DNA of 64,000 nucleotides, from NCBI RefSeq assembly GCF_014648895.1, contig NZ_BMRZ01000003.1:868001-932000 (forward strand). The letters are read 5' to 3'. Below, one piece after another: positions 34,780 to 43,352 of the stretch. Position numbers and translations under genes: made by a program. Source of the stretch: Streptomyces tanashiensis. Lineage in GTDB: Bacteria > Actinomycetota > Actinomycetes > Streptomycetales > Streptomycetaceae. Every line of letters starts with the position of its first letter. Position 1 is the stretch's first letter. The notes beneath the pieces are model-generated. The model saw nothing but the letters and a program-made list of their open reading frames with translations, searched no databases and was not told where the DNA came from.

Positions 34780-36588
34780 ATGGCAGCGCACATCGGCCAC
34801 CGGCTGCGCAAGGGGGCCACCAGCGGTGTGGTGATGGCCGCGGCGGTCGCCGCGCTCGCCGCCTCGCAGGCGCCCGAGATGATCCCGCCGGCCGCGGACA
34901 ACACCGGCGGGGACCACGCCATCGGCGCCGGTGACACGACGCCGCCGTCCGGGGACGGCTCCGCGACCGGCGACGACCCGTACTACACGGACCTGCCGCC
35001 GCTGATCTCGCCGAACAAGCCCGGGGCGAGCACCGAACTGCCGATCATCACCGGCCCGGCCGAGGCCGGTATACCCGCGTCCGTCTACTCCGCCTACAAG
35101 CGGGCCGAGCTGTCGATACGTTCGACCGACCCCGGCTGCAACCTGCCGTGGCAGCTGCTCGCCGGCATCGGCAAGGTCGAGTCCGGCCAGGCACGCGGCG
35201 GAAGGGTCGACGCCAACGGCACGGCATCGCCGCCGATCCTCGGCCCCGCCCTCAACGGCAACGGCTTCGCCAACATCACCGACACCGACGACGGCGCCTT
35301 CGACGGCGACAAGATCCACGACCGGGCCGTCGGCCCGATGCAGTTCATCCCGTCCACCTGGGCGACCTGGGGTCAGGACGCCAACAGTGACGGCAAGAAG
35401 GACCCGAACAACATCTACGACGCGGCGCAGGCCGCCGGTCTCTACCTCTGCGCCAACGACCGCAACCTCGCCCTCAAGGCAGACCTCGACCAGGCGATCC
35501 TCAGCTACAACCGCTCCAGGGAGTACCTGAACACGGTCCTGTCCTGGGTCGCCTACTACGAGCGCGGCACGCACCAGATCCCGGACGGCACGGGCGTGCT
35601 GCCGGTCGACCGGAGCGACAACGGCGACCGGGGCAACCGGCCCCGCCCCGGCACGCAGCCCCCGACCGTCCCCACGACGCCGACTCCGACGCCGGGCACG
35701 CAGAAGCCGAAGCCCTCGGAGACCCGCCCCGGACCGGTCAAGCCGCCCACGGTTCCCACCAAGCCCCCGGTCACCCCGCCGGTGACGCCGCCCACCGCAC
35801 CGCCGGCCGTCAGGGTCGCCCGGCTCGCGATCGTGGCCAACGAGAAGCTGACCGCGACCACCGGCAGCGCCTTCACGGGAGCCCCCCGGGTCGCGGCGCT
35901 CGACGCCTCGGGCAAGCCCGTCGCCGGTGTGAGCATCCGCTTCGAGATCACCGGGACCACCGACACCCGCTTCGCCGGCGGCGGCACCACCGCCACCGTC
36001 ACCACGAGTTCGACCGGCCTCGCCGCCTCGCCCGCCCTCCGGGCCGGTGAGAAGACGGGATCCTTCACCGTGCGGGCCACCGTCGTGGGCCGGACCCTGG
36101 GCGCGGCCGACTTCTCGGCGACCGTCACCGAGCGCCGGGCGGACACCCTCACCCGGGTCGCCGGCGACCCCCTGTCGGCCACGACCGGCACCTCCTTCGC
36201 CCAGCAGCTGCAGGTGAAGGCCACCGAGAAGGGCGCCCTCGCCCCCGGCGTGCTCGTCACCGCGGTGATCGTCACCTCGAAGACGGACCCCAAGGAGGCC
36301 ACCGAGGGCCCGTCCTTCAAGGGCGCCGACGGGAAGTCGGTCCGTACCGTCACCCTCAGGACCGGTACGAACGGACTGCTCACCTTCGAGCCGGGCGACC
36401 TCCTCGCGGGCGACACGGCGGGCACCTTCTTCATCCAGCTCACCGCACCGGGCGGCGGCACCACCTTCGTCGACCTCACGGTCACCGCGCCCGCGACGCC
36501 GGATCCGGAGCCGACCCCCGAGCCGACGCCCTCCGGCAGCGGCTCGCCCGAGGCCACCCCCTCGCCCAGCTCCTCCCCCTCGGCCTGA
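34780..36588 (+). CDS. exported lytic murein transglycosylase with Pro-rich linker and two beta-sandwich repeats
   Basis: A 602-residue protein. A weak signal/anchor (residues 12-30, TSGVVMAAAVAALAASQ) leads to a linker and then an MltB-like lysozyme-fold domain at ~90-270: LPWQLLAGIGKVESGQ with the catalytic Glu, VGPMQFIPSTWATWG and YNRSREYLNTVLSWVAYY. A Pro/Thr-rich wall-spanning linker (~280-345) follows. Then come two related ~90-residue beta-sandwich repeats, each starting LxxxxxxxLxATTGxxF (NEKLTATTGSAF, GDPLSATTGTSF), similar to invasin/Big-type bacterial Ig domains. The end is Pro/Ser-rich. It would cleave peptidoglycan between MurNAc and GlcNAc outside the membrane. ATG follows GGGAGGGG. 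Confidence 0.9.
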   Translation: MAAHIGHRLRKGATSGVVMAAAVAALAASQAPEMIPPAADNTGGDHAIGAGDTTPPSGDGSATGDDPYYTDLPPLISPNKPGASTELPIITGPAEAGIPASVYSAYKRAELSIRSTDPGCNLPWQLLAGIGKVESGQARGGRVDANGTASPPILGPALNGNGFANITDTDDGAFDGDKIHDRAVGPMQFIPSTWATWGQDANSDGKKDPNNIYDAAQAAGLYLCANDRNLALKADLDQAILSYNRSREYLNTVLSWVAYYERGTHQIPDGTGVLPVDRSDNGDRGNRPRPGTQPPTVPTTPTPTPGTQKPKPSETRPGPVKPPTVPTKPPVTPPVTPPTAPPAVRVARLAIVANEKLTATTGSAFTGAPRVAALDASGKPVAGVSIRFEITGTTDTRFAGGGTTATVTTSSTGLAASPALRAGEKTGSFTVRATVVGRTLGAADFSATVTERRADTLTRVAGDPLSATTGTSFAQQLQVKATEKGALAPGVLVTAVIVTSKTDPKEATEGPSFKGADGKSVRTVTLRTGTNGLLTFEPGDLLAGDTAGTFFIQLTAPGGGTTFVDLTVTAPATPDPEPTPEPTPSGSGSPEATPSPSSSPSA

Positions 36589-36617
36589 CGGCCCGCGCCT
36601 CCGCGCCGCGTTCCCCG

Positions 36618-36654
36618 CGCCGTCCCTCCGTCCGCACCGGACGGGGGGACGGCG
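36618..36654 (+). terminator. terminator after the transglycosylase gene
   Basis: CGCCGTCCC / GGGACGGCG arms continue into CCGTCC / GGACGG with a 5-nt loop, followed by TTTCGCG. It begins 30 nt after the stop. Confidence 0.8.
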
Positions 36655-36754
36655 TTTCGCGTCTCCCGGGTGCAACGTGTTCTCATCTCGCGGCCACATT
36701 GCTACGGTGCCCCCGCCCTGACGACCTATCAGATCGCACCCCGGGAGGCCGACC

Positions 36755-36895
36755 ATGCGCGCCCTCGTCGCCGCCGCCATCGGACTCGCCCCAGTCCTCC
36801 TCTTCGTCCTGCTCCTCACCGTGGTCGATCTGCCGCCCGACGGGCCCACCTCGCCCAAGCCCCTGCTGACCGCCGATCCCGCCGCCCGGAAGTAA
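36755..36895 (+). CDS. 46-residue single-helix membrane protein
   Basis: ATG at 36755 after GGGAGG gives 46 codons and a TAA. The product has one hydrophobic helix (VAAAIGLAPVLLFVLLLTVV) and a Pro/Ser/Lys-rich tail that contains GPTSPKPLLT. The codon-position GC bias and ribosome binding site look real. It lies 11 nt before the DUF3068 gene, so the two are probably an operon. I recall similar ~46-residue proteins conserved in Streptomyces (SPW_0924-type); function unknown. Confidence 0.7.
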   Translation: MRALVAAAIGLAPVLLFVLLLTVVDLPPDGPTSPKPLLTADPAARK

Positions 36896-36905
36896 GGGGA
36901 CGACC

Positions 36906-37901
36906 GTGCGCCGCCGAGCCAGCCTCGTCCTCCTCGCCCTCGCCGTCTTCTGCGCCGCGATGGCCCCGACCCTGCGCTGGTACGCCTTCCCCCGCCTGGC
37001 GAAGATCCCGGCGAACCAGTACCAGGACACCGTCCTGGAGGCGCGGCCCGCGACCCTCCTCAACTACTCCACGCTCCGGGCCGAGAAGGTCGACAAGATC
37101 ACGATCATCCAGACCCTCAAGGGCAACGTGGAGGAGTCGCGGCGCATCGAACGCGACGCCGGGCGCGACGTCGTCGTCTGGGACGCCCTCGCCTATGTCA
37201 CCGGACCCGACGGCAAGATGGTCTCCAAGGTCCCGGAGCGCTACATCTTCGACGCCCACACCCAGGACCCCGTCCACGCCACCGGCGAATCGGTCGACGG
37301 CGACCCGGTCCGGCGCGAGGGCATCGAGTTCAAGTTCCCCTTCCTCACCGAGAAGCGCGACTACCAGTACTTCGACGCCCAGACCCGCACCTCCGCCCCC
37401 ATCCACTACAAGGGCACCCGCACCTTCCGCGGCATGGAGGTCTACTACTTCGAGCAGACCATCCCCTGGACCAAGGTCCCCATGCCCAAGGCCATGCCGG
37501 TCAAGGGCATCACTCCCAAGATCCTCGCCGACTCGGGCCTCACCCGCTGGTACACGACCAAGCGCATGTTCTGGGTGGAGCCGGTCACCGGAGCCCCCGT
37601 CAACGGCGAGGAGATCCACAAGGAGGAGCTCCGCAACGCCAAGGCGCTGATGGGGCAGGACACCCTCACCGTCTTCGCGGGCCACGTGAAGATGCGCGAG
37701 GACTACCTGCGGAGCGTCGGCGAGATGGTCTCCTCCAACCGCCTCATGGTCCTCATGCTCGTCTCCTACATCCCGTGGAGCCTCACCGTCCTGGCCCTGG
37801 CCCTCCTCGCCCTCGCCCTCTGGCTGGAGGCCCGCTCGCGCCGCCCCGAGCCGGAGCCGCCCGCCGCCCCCGCCCCGGCCCCGGTCAGCGCTCCCCTCTG
37901 A
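36906..37901 (+). CDS. DUF3068 (PorA-like) membrane-anchored exoprotein
   Basis: A 331-residue protein with an N-terminal membrane segment (LVLLALAVFCAAMAPTLRW), a ~250-residue extracellular beta-rich domain (ARPATLLNYSTL, FEFKFPF-like IEFKFPFLTEKRDY, YYFEQTIPWT), a second membrane helix at ~285-305 (SWSLTVLALALLALALWL-like) and a Pro/Ala-rich tail. This is the DUF3068 layout found widely in actinobacteria and related to corynebacterial PorA annotations. Function is not established. The GTG follows AAGGGGAC. The 3' end overlaps the convergent hrpB gene by 17 nt. Confidence 0.88.
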   Translation: MRRRASLVLLALAVFCAAMAPTLRWYAFPRLAKIPANQYQDTVLEARPATLLNYSTLRAEKVDKITIIQTLKGNVEESRRIERDAGRDVVVWDALAYVTGPDGKMVSKVPERYIFDAHTQDPVHATGESVDGDPVRREGIEFKFPFLTEKRDYQYFDAQTRTSAPIHYKGTRTFRGMEVYYFEQTIPWTKVPMPKAMPVKGITPKILADSGLTRWYTTKRMFWVEPVTGAPVNGEEIHKEELRNAKALMGQDTLTVFAGHVKMREDYLRSVGEMVSSNRLMVLMLVSYIPWSLTVLALALLALALWLEARSRRPEPEPPAAPAPAPVSAPL

Positions 37902-40431
37902 GCCGGGCGCTGGTGTGCCGGGTCGGCACCGCCGCCGACGGGTCCTCGGGCCACGGGTGCTTCGGATACCGCCCCCGCAGCTCCGCCCGCACCGCGCGGT
38001 AACCGTCCCGCCAGAACGACGCCAGGTCGGCCGTGACCGCCGCGGGCCGGCCGGCGGGGGAGAGGAGATGGACGAGCACCGGGACCCCCGCCACCCGGGG
38101 CGTCTCGGCCAGACCGAACATCTCCTGGAGCTTCACCGCGAGCACCGGCCGCTCACCCCCGTACTCGACCCGTATCCGCGAACCGCTCGGAACCTCGATC
38201 CGCTCCGGCGCCAGCTCGTCCAGCCGCACCGCCTCGCCCGAGGCCCACGGCAGCAGCCGCCGCAGCGCCTCCCCCGCGTCGATCCGCCCCAGGTCCGCCC
38301 GGCGCACGGCCCGGGACAGCTCCGGCTCCAGCCACTCCCCGGCCCGGTCGACCAGCGCCCCGTCCGACACGTCCGGCCAGGGCGCCCCCATCTCCCGGTG
38401 GAGGAAGGCGAGCCGCTCGCGCAGCTCCCCGGCCTCCCGGCGCCACCGCAGCAGCCCGAGCCCCTCGCGCCGCAGACCGTCGAGCAACGCCTCCCGCACG
38501 AGAGCGGGCTCGGCCCCGGCCCCCAGGGGGCGGACCGTGAGCTCCACCGCGCCCAGCCGGTCCACGGACCGCGCGACCACGTCGCCGTCCTCCCAGCGGA
38601 CCTCCTCGCCGGTGCTCCGCAGATGCCCGGCCGCCCGGTACGCCGTGGCCTCGTCCACCACGGCGGCGAGCCGCACCCGTGCCGTGGCGTCCCGCGCGGT
38701 GCGGTCCGCCACCGCCACGGCGAGCCACGGGCTGGAACGCAGCCGGGAGCCCTGAGCGAGGCGCGCCCCGCTCCCCGACACCATCAGATAGCCGCCCTGC
38801 TCCCGGGCCCTGGCCACCCGCTCCGGGAACGCCAGCGCCGTCACCAGACCGGCCACGGCGTCGTCGCCCTCCTTCCCCGAGGCAGCGGTGCCCCCGCCCA
38901 GGGCCTCGCCCGCCGACCGCTCCAGGCGCCGCACCTCCGCCCGCCACCGCGCCCCGTACCCGTCGGAGCCCTGACGGGCCGACCGCCAGGCCGCCACCAG
39001 GTCGTCGCCGTACTCGCGCGGCGGCTCCTCGCCGATCAGCGCCACCACCTCCGCCGCCCGCCGGGCGCCGACCTCGGGCGCACCGTCCAGGAGCGCCCGC
39101 CCCAGCCGGGGGTGCAGCCCGAGCCGGGACATCCGCACCCCCCGGTCCGTGGCCCGGCCGTCCGCGTCGACGGCCCCGATCGACCCGAGCACCGCGCGGG
39201 CCGCCGCCATCGCCCCGGCCGGCGGCGCGTCCAGCAGCGCGAGCCCCTCCGCCGTCGGGTCGCCCCAGCAGGCGGCCCGCAGGGCGAAGTCCGCCAGATC
39301 GGCGATCCTGATCTCGGGCGAGGGGAACCGTGCCCGGGTGCCGTCCTCCGCCTCGGCCCAGCAGCGGTAGACCGTGCCGAACTCCTCACGCCCCGAGCGT
39401 CCCGCCCGCTGGGTCGCCGCCGCGGTCGACACCGGCACGGTCGCGAGGGACCCGAGTCCACGGGCGTGGTCCGTCCGGGGCTCCCGCGCCAGCCCCGAGT
39501 CCACGACGATCCGCACGCCCGGAACCGTCAGGCTCGACTCCGCCACCGACGTCGAGAGCACCACCCGCCGCCGCCCGTCCGGCCCGGCACCCCGCAGCAC
39601 CGCGTCCTGCACGGCGGCGGGAGCCCGCCCGTGCAGCTGGAGCACCTCCGCGTCGACCCCGTCGAGCAGCCCCGCCGTCCGCGCGATCTCCCCCGTACCC
39701 GGCAGGAAGCACAGGACGTCGCCCTCGTGCCGCTCCAGCGCCAGCCGGACCGTCGACGCCACATGGCGCAGCAGCGCCGGATCCACCCAGGTGCCGTGCG
39801 CGGGCCTGATCCCGGCCGGCGGCGCGGCGAACCGCACCGCGTACCCGTGCCCCTCGCCCTCGCTCCACACGATCGGCGCGGGCCCCCCGCCGTCCAGGAC
39901 CGTGAGCAGCCGCGCCCAGGCCTCGGCGTCGCTCGTCGCCGAGGCGGCGACCAGCCTCAGCTCGGGCCGGAGCGCCGCCCGGACGTCCACCAGGAAGGCC
40001 ATGGCCGTGTCGGCGTCGAGATGCCGCTCGTGGCACTCGTCGAGCAGCACCACGTCCACACCCGCCAGCTCCGGATCGCGCTGGAGCCGCTGGAGCAGGA
40101 TGCCCGTGGTCACCACCTCGACGCGGGTCGCCGGGCCGGTCCGCCGCTCGCCGCGCACCGAGAAGCCGACCACGCCGCCGACCTCCTCGCCGAGCAGCCA
40201 GGCCATCCGCCGGGCCGCCGCCCGCACCGCCATCCGCCGCGGCTCGGCCACGAGCACCCGGCGCGCCGGTCCGTCCCCTATGAGCCCCGCGAGCGCCAGC
40301 GGCACCAGCGTCGTCTTGCCGGTGCCGGGCGGGGCGGACAGCACCGCCGTGCCGCGCTCCGCGAGCGCGGCGAGCAGCTCGGGGACGGCATGGCGGACGG
40401 GGAGACGGTCGAGAGCGTCGTTTCGGATCAC
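37885..40431 (-). CDS. hrpB: ATP-dependent RNA helicase HrpB (DEAH family)
   Basis: An 848-residue helicase. Motif I is APPGTGKTTLVPLAL, motif II LLDECHERHLDAD (DECH), motif III SATSD, and motif VI TQRAGRSGREEFG. A winged-helix/ratchet region and the HrpB-specific C-terminal domain follow (LSPAGRPAAVTADLASFWR, RYPKHPWPEDP), which is diagnostic. In other bacteria HrpB is linked to RNA processing, though its exact role is unsettled. The GTG giving VIRNDALDRLPVRHAVPEL fits the family start; an ATG 20 codons upstream lies beyond a terminator-like hairpin and is less likely. The Shine-Dalgarno is weak. Confidence 0.93.
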   Translation of the reverse strand: MIRNDALDRLPVRHAVPELLAALAERGTAVLSAPPGTGKTTLVPLALAGLIGDGPARRVLVAEPRRMAVRAAARRMAWLLGEEVGGVVGFSVRGERRTGPATRVEVVTTGILLQRLQRDPELAGVDVVLLDECHERHLDADTAMAFLVDVRAALRPELRLVAASATSDAEAWARLLTVLDGGGPAPIVWSEGEGHGYAVRFAAPPAGIRPAHGTWVDPALLRHVASTVRLALERHEGDVLCFLPGTGEIARTAGLLDGVDAEVLQLHGRAPAAVQDAVLRGAGPDGRRRVVLSTSVAESSLTVPGVRIVVDSGLAREPRTDHARGLGSLATVPVSTAAATQRAGRSGREEFGTVYRCWAEAEDGTRARFPSPEIRIADLADFALRAACWGDPTAEGLALLDAPPAGAMAAARAVLGSIGAVDADGRATDRGVRMSRLGLHPRLGRALLDGAPEVGARRAAEVVALIGEEPPREYGDDLVAAWRSARQGSDGYGARWRAEVRRLERSAGEALGGGTAASGKEGDDAVAGLVTALAFPERVARAREQGGYLMVSGSGARLAQGSRLRSSPWLAVAVADRTARDATARVRLAAVVDEATAYRAAGHLRSTGEEVRWEDGDVVARSVDRLGAVELTVRPLGAGAEPALVREALLDGLRREGLGLLRWRREAGELRERLAFLHREMGAPWPDVSDGALVDRAGEWLEPELSRAVRRADLGRIDAGEALRRLLPWASGEAVRLDELAPERIEVPSGSRIRVEYGGERPVLAVKLQEMFGLAETPRVAGVPVLVHLLSPAGRPAAVTADLASFWRDGYRAVRAELRGRYPKHPWPEDPSAAVPTRHTSARLRGER

Positions 40432-40460
40432 GCACTCAGTCTCGTACGTGCCACGAGAAG

Positions 40461-40489
40461 GGAGGGCCCCGTTGTCCACAGGGCCCTCC
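40461..40489 (-). terminator. 9-bp hairpin between methyltransferase and hrpB
   Basis: GGAGGGCCC (40461-40469) and GGGCCCTCC (40481-40489), 11-nt loop. On the minus strand it follows the methyltransferase stop by 66 nt and precedes the hrpB start by 29 nt. Confidence 0.6.
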
Positions 40490-40497
40490 ATTAGTAG

Positions 40498-40523
40498 GAC
40501 GAATGAGTCGGACGAATGAGTCG
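40498..40523. repeat. two tandem 13-bp direct repeats
   Basis: GACGAATGAGTCG occurs twice without a gap and a third, degenerate GACGTGAGTAAGG follows. It contains the partial dyad GACGAATGAGTC. Located between the methyltransferase stop and the hairpin. Confidence 0.75.
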
Positions 40524-40555
40524 GACGTGAGTAAGGAGAAGGACGGGCGAGGGGG

Positions 40556-41395
40556 CTATCCGTCCCGCTCGCAGACGAAGATCGCCGTGCCGGGGATCAG
40601 GTTCCCCCGCAGCGGGGACCAGCCACCCCACTCCTGGCTGTTCCAGGCCGGCCACTCCGGCTCGACCAGGTCCACCAGCCGGAAGCCGCCGGCCACCACG
40701 TCCCGCACCCGGTCGCCGAGGGTCCGGTGGTGCTCCACGTACACGGCCCGTCCCTGCTCGTCCTGCTCGACGTACGGCGTGCGGTCGAAGTACGAGGCGG
40801 CGACCGAGAGGCCCTCCGGCCCCGGCTCGTCGGGGAACGCCCAGCGGATCGGGTGCGTCACCGAGAACACCCAGCGCCCGCCCGGCCGCAGCACCCGGCG
40901 CACCTCGCGGAAGACCCGCACCGGGTCCGCGACGAAGGGCACCGCGCCGTAGGCCGAGCACGCCAGGTCGAAGGAGCCGTCCCGGAAGGGCAGCGCACCC
41001 GCGTCCGCCTCCACCAGCGGCACCTCCCCGCCGATCCGCAGCGCGTGCTGGAGCTGCCGGTGCGAGAGGTCGAGGGCCACCGGCCGCGCCCCCCGCGCCG
41101 CCAGCCACCGCGAGCACTGCGCCGCGCCCGCGCCGATCTCCAGGACGTCGAGGCCCTTCAGTGAGGCGGCCGGCCCGAGGAGCCCCGCCTCGGCCTCGTC
41201 GAGCCCCTCGGGGCCCCAGACGAAACGGTCGTCGCCCAGGAAGGAGCCGTGCTCGCTCTGGTACTCGTCGGCGTTCCGGTCCCACCAGCCGCGGCTCGCC
41301 CGGCTGCTCTCCGCGTCCCCGGCGTCACGCCGGGTCGCCTCGGCCTCTTCGGCCTCCCCGTCGACCGGGTCTTCGTGTCCGTACTCTTGGTTCAT
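40556..41395 (-). CDS. class I SAM-dependent methyltransferase
   Basis: A 279-residue soluble protein of the methyltransferase 11 type. Motif I is VLEIGAGAAQCSRWLAARG, motif II region ALDLSHRQLQHA, then ADAGALPFRDGSFDLACSAY and the post-motif VLRPGGRWVFSVTHPIRWAFP. An acidic N-terminal tail of ~35 residues precedes it. Related actinobacterial proteins modify small molecules; the substrate is unknown. Divergent from rpsA, 345 bp apart. The start ATG follows GCGGGCGAG directly. Confidence 0.88.
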   Translation of the reverse strand: MNQEYGHEDPVDGEAEEAEATRRDAGDAESSRASRGWWDRNADEYQSEHGSFLGDDRFVWGPEGLDEAEAGLLGPAASLKGLDVLEIGAGAAQCSRWLAARGARPVALDLSHRQLQHALRIGGEVPLVEADAGALPFRDGSFDLACSAYGAVPFVADPVRVFREVRRVLRPGGRWVFSVTHPIRWAFPDEPGPEGLSVAASYFDRTPYVEQDEQGRAVYVEHHRTLGDRVRDVVAGGFRLVDLVEPEWPAWNSQEWGGWSPLRGNLIPGTAIFVCERDG

Positions 41396-41515
41396 CTCGC
41401 CCGCCGATGTAGTTTGCGCTCAGTGCCGCCGTGCGGCGGCCCCCGCCGTGGTGGCGCAAGGGCCATGAGTCGCGCCGGAATTGAGCGGATCTGCCCCGGG
41501 TGCGCGCTTCGCGCA

Positions 41516-41544
41516 TTGACCCTGTCCGGCCGCCCCCGTATGCT
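41516..41544 (+). promoter_or_regulatory. rpsA promoter, vegetative sigma factor type
   Basis: TTGACC (41516-41521) and TATGCT (41539-41544) are separated by exactly 17 nt, a near-consensus HrdB promoter. Transcription should start near 41551. A 6-bp hairpin (TGCGCG-CTT-CGCGCA, 41501-41515) abuts the -35. Confidence 0.85.
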
Positions 41545-41550
41545 AAAGGT

Positions 41551-41740
41551 TGCGCTGCGGGCCTGCGCGCCTCAGACGGAGCAGGCCGCGCTCGTACCTG
41601 TTGTATGTCCCCTCGGTTTTCGGGGCTCCCTGCCGTTCGCGGAAGGGTGCTTCATTGGCTGTCCGGCTTCTTGGTGCGATACGGGCTCTCGGCGTAGCAG
41701 TACCTACGACTTTCTGTCCGTAACCGGAGCCCTTTCCCAC
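41551..41740 (+). promoter_or_regulatory. ~190-nt rpsA leader
   Basis: No gene is visible between the promoter and the rpsA ATG. The leader contains a CCCC/GGGG hairpin around 41609-41627 and an AT-richer stretch before the ribosome site CCGGAG. A long leader on a ribosomal protein S1 gene could serve for translational autoregulation, as known for S1 in E. coli; this is inference. Confidence 0.45.
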
Positions 41741-43252
41741 ATGACGAGCAGCACCGAGACCACCGCCACCAGCACCACCCCGCAGGTTGCGGTCAACGAC
41801 ATCGGTAACGAGGAAGCCTTCCTCGCCGCGATCGACGAGACGATCAAGTACTTCAACGACGGCGACATCGTCGACGGCGTCATCGTGAAGGTCGACCGGG
41901 ACGAGGTCCTGCTCGACATCGGTTACAAGACCGAAGGTGTCATCCCGAGCCGCGAGCTCTCGATCAAGCACGACGTCGACCCGAACGAGGTCGTCAAGGT
42001 CGGCGACGAGATCGAGGCCCTGGTTCTCCAGAAGGAGGACAAGGAAGGCCGCCTGATCCTCTCGAAGAAGCGTGCCCAGTACGAGCGCGCCTGGGGCACC
42101 ATCGAGAAGATCAAGGAAGAGGACGGCATCGTCACCGGTACCGTCATCGAGGTCGTCAAGGGTGGTCTCATCCTCGACATCGGCCTCCGTGGCTTCCTGC
42201 CGGCCTCCCTCGTCGAGATGCGTCGCGTCCGCGACCTCCAGCCCTACGTGGGCAAGGAGCTCGAGGCGAAGATCATCGAGCTGGACAAGAACCGCAACAA
42301 CGTGGTCCTGTCCCGCCGCGCCTGGCTCGAGCAGACCCAGTCCGAGGTTCGCCAGACCTTCCTCACGACCCTGCAGAAGGGTCAGGTCCGCTCCGGCGTC
42401 GTCTCCTCGATCGTCAACTTCGGTGCCTTCGTGGACCTGGGTGGCGTCGACGGCCTCGTGCACGTCTCCGAGCTGTCCTGGAAGCACATCGACCACCCGT
42501 CCGAGGTTGTCGAGGTCGGCCAGGAGGTCACCGTCGAGGTTCTCGACGTCGACATGGACCGCGAGCGTGTCTCCCTGTCGCTGAAGGCGACGCAGGAGGA
42601 CCCGTGGCAGCAGTTCGCCCGTACGCACCAGATCGGTCAGGTCGTCCCGGGTAAGGTCACCAAGCTGGTTCCGTTCGGTGCGTTCGTCCGCGTGGACGAG
42701 GGCATCGAGGGTCTGGTCCACATCTCCGAGCTGGCCGAGCGCCACGTGGAGATCCCGGAGCAGGTCGTCCAGGTCAACGACGAGATCTTCGTCAAGGTCA
42801 TCGACATCGACCTCGAGCGTCGTCGCATCAGCCTCTCGCTGAAGCAGGCCAACGAGTCCTTCGGTGCCGACCCGGCCTCGGTCGAGTTCGACCCGACCCT
42901 GTACGGCATGGCCGCGTCCTACGACGACCAGGGCAACTACATCTACCCCGAGGGCTTCGACCCCGAGACCAACGACTGGCTCGAGGGCTTCGAGACCCAG
43001 CGCGAGGCCTGGGAGACCCAGTACGCCGAGGCGCAGGCTCGCTTCGAGCAGCACCAGGCTCAGGTCATCAAGTCCCGCGAGGCCGACGAGGCCGCCGCTG
43101 CCGAGGGCGCTGCCGCCCCGGCCGCCGGCAACGCCGGTGCGGGCATCTCGGGTGGTTCGTACTCCTCGGAGTCGGACGACAACTCCGGCGCCCTGGCGTC
43201 GGACGAGGCGCTCGCCGCCCTCCGCGAGAAGCTCGCCGGCGGCCAGAGCTGA
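41741..43252 (+). CDS. rpsA: 30S ribosomal protein S1
   Basis: A 503-residue protein with four S1 RNA-binding domains (about residues 37-106, 124-190, 208-277 and 294-364), the actinobacterial form, which is shorter than the six-domain E. coli protein. Typical strands are DIVDGVIVKVDRDEVLLDIG, GRLILSKKRA, VVSSIVNFGAFVDLGGVDGL and LVPFGAFVRVDEGIEGLVHI. The C-terminus is an acidic, Gly/Ser/Ala-rich tail. It helps mRNAs bind to the 30S subunit. Codon use differs from the neighbours, with more GGT, GTT and CGT codons, as expected for a highly expressed gene. Driven by the strong promoter upstream and closed by a clear terminator. Confidence 0.98.
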   Translation: MTSSTETTATSTTPQVAVNDIGNEEAFLAAIDETIKYFNDGDIVDGVIVKVDRDEVLLDIGYKTEGVIPSRELSIKHDVDPNEVVKVGDEIEALVLQKEDKEGRLILSKKRAQYERAWGTIEKIKEEDGIVTGTVIEVVKGGLILDIGLRGFLPASLVEMRRVRDLQPYVGKELEAKIIELDKNRNNVVLSRRAWLEQTQSEVRQTFLTTLQKGQVRSGVVSSIVNFGAFVDLGGVDGLVHVSELSWKHIDHPSEVVEVGQEVTVEVLDVDMDRERVSLSLKATQEDPWQQFARTHQIGQVVPGKVTKLVPFGAFVRVDEGIEGLVHISELAERHVEIPEQVVQVNDEIFVKVIDIDLERRRISLSLKQANESFGADPASVEFDPTLYGMAASYDDQGNYIYPEGFDPETNDWLEGFETQREAWETQYAEAQARFEQHQAQVIKSREADEAAAAEGAAAPAAGNAGAGISGGSYSSESDDNSGALASDEALAALREKLAGGQS

Positions 43253-43287
43253 ACAGGCTCTCCGCTGAGCGCTAGCCGCTAGCGAAT

Positions 43288-43321
43288 CGAGGCCCGTTCC
43301 CCTTCGGGGGAGCGGGCCTCG
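43288..43321 (+). terminator. rpsA terminator
   Basis: CGAGGCCCG / CGGGCCTCG arms continue into CCCC/GGGG around a TTCG loop, 36 nt after the stop. It may also end the convergent beta-helix gene. Confidence 0.88.
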
Positions 43322-43352
43322 GTCATGTCCGGGACCGTCGCCCCGGCCGGGT

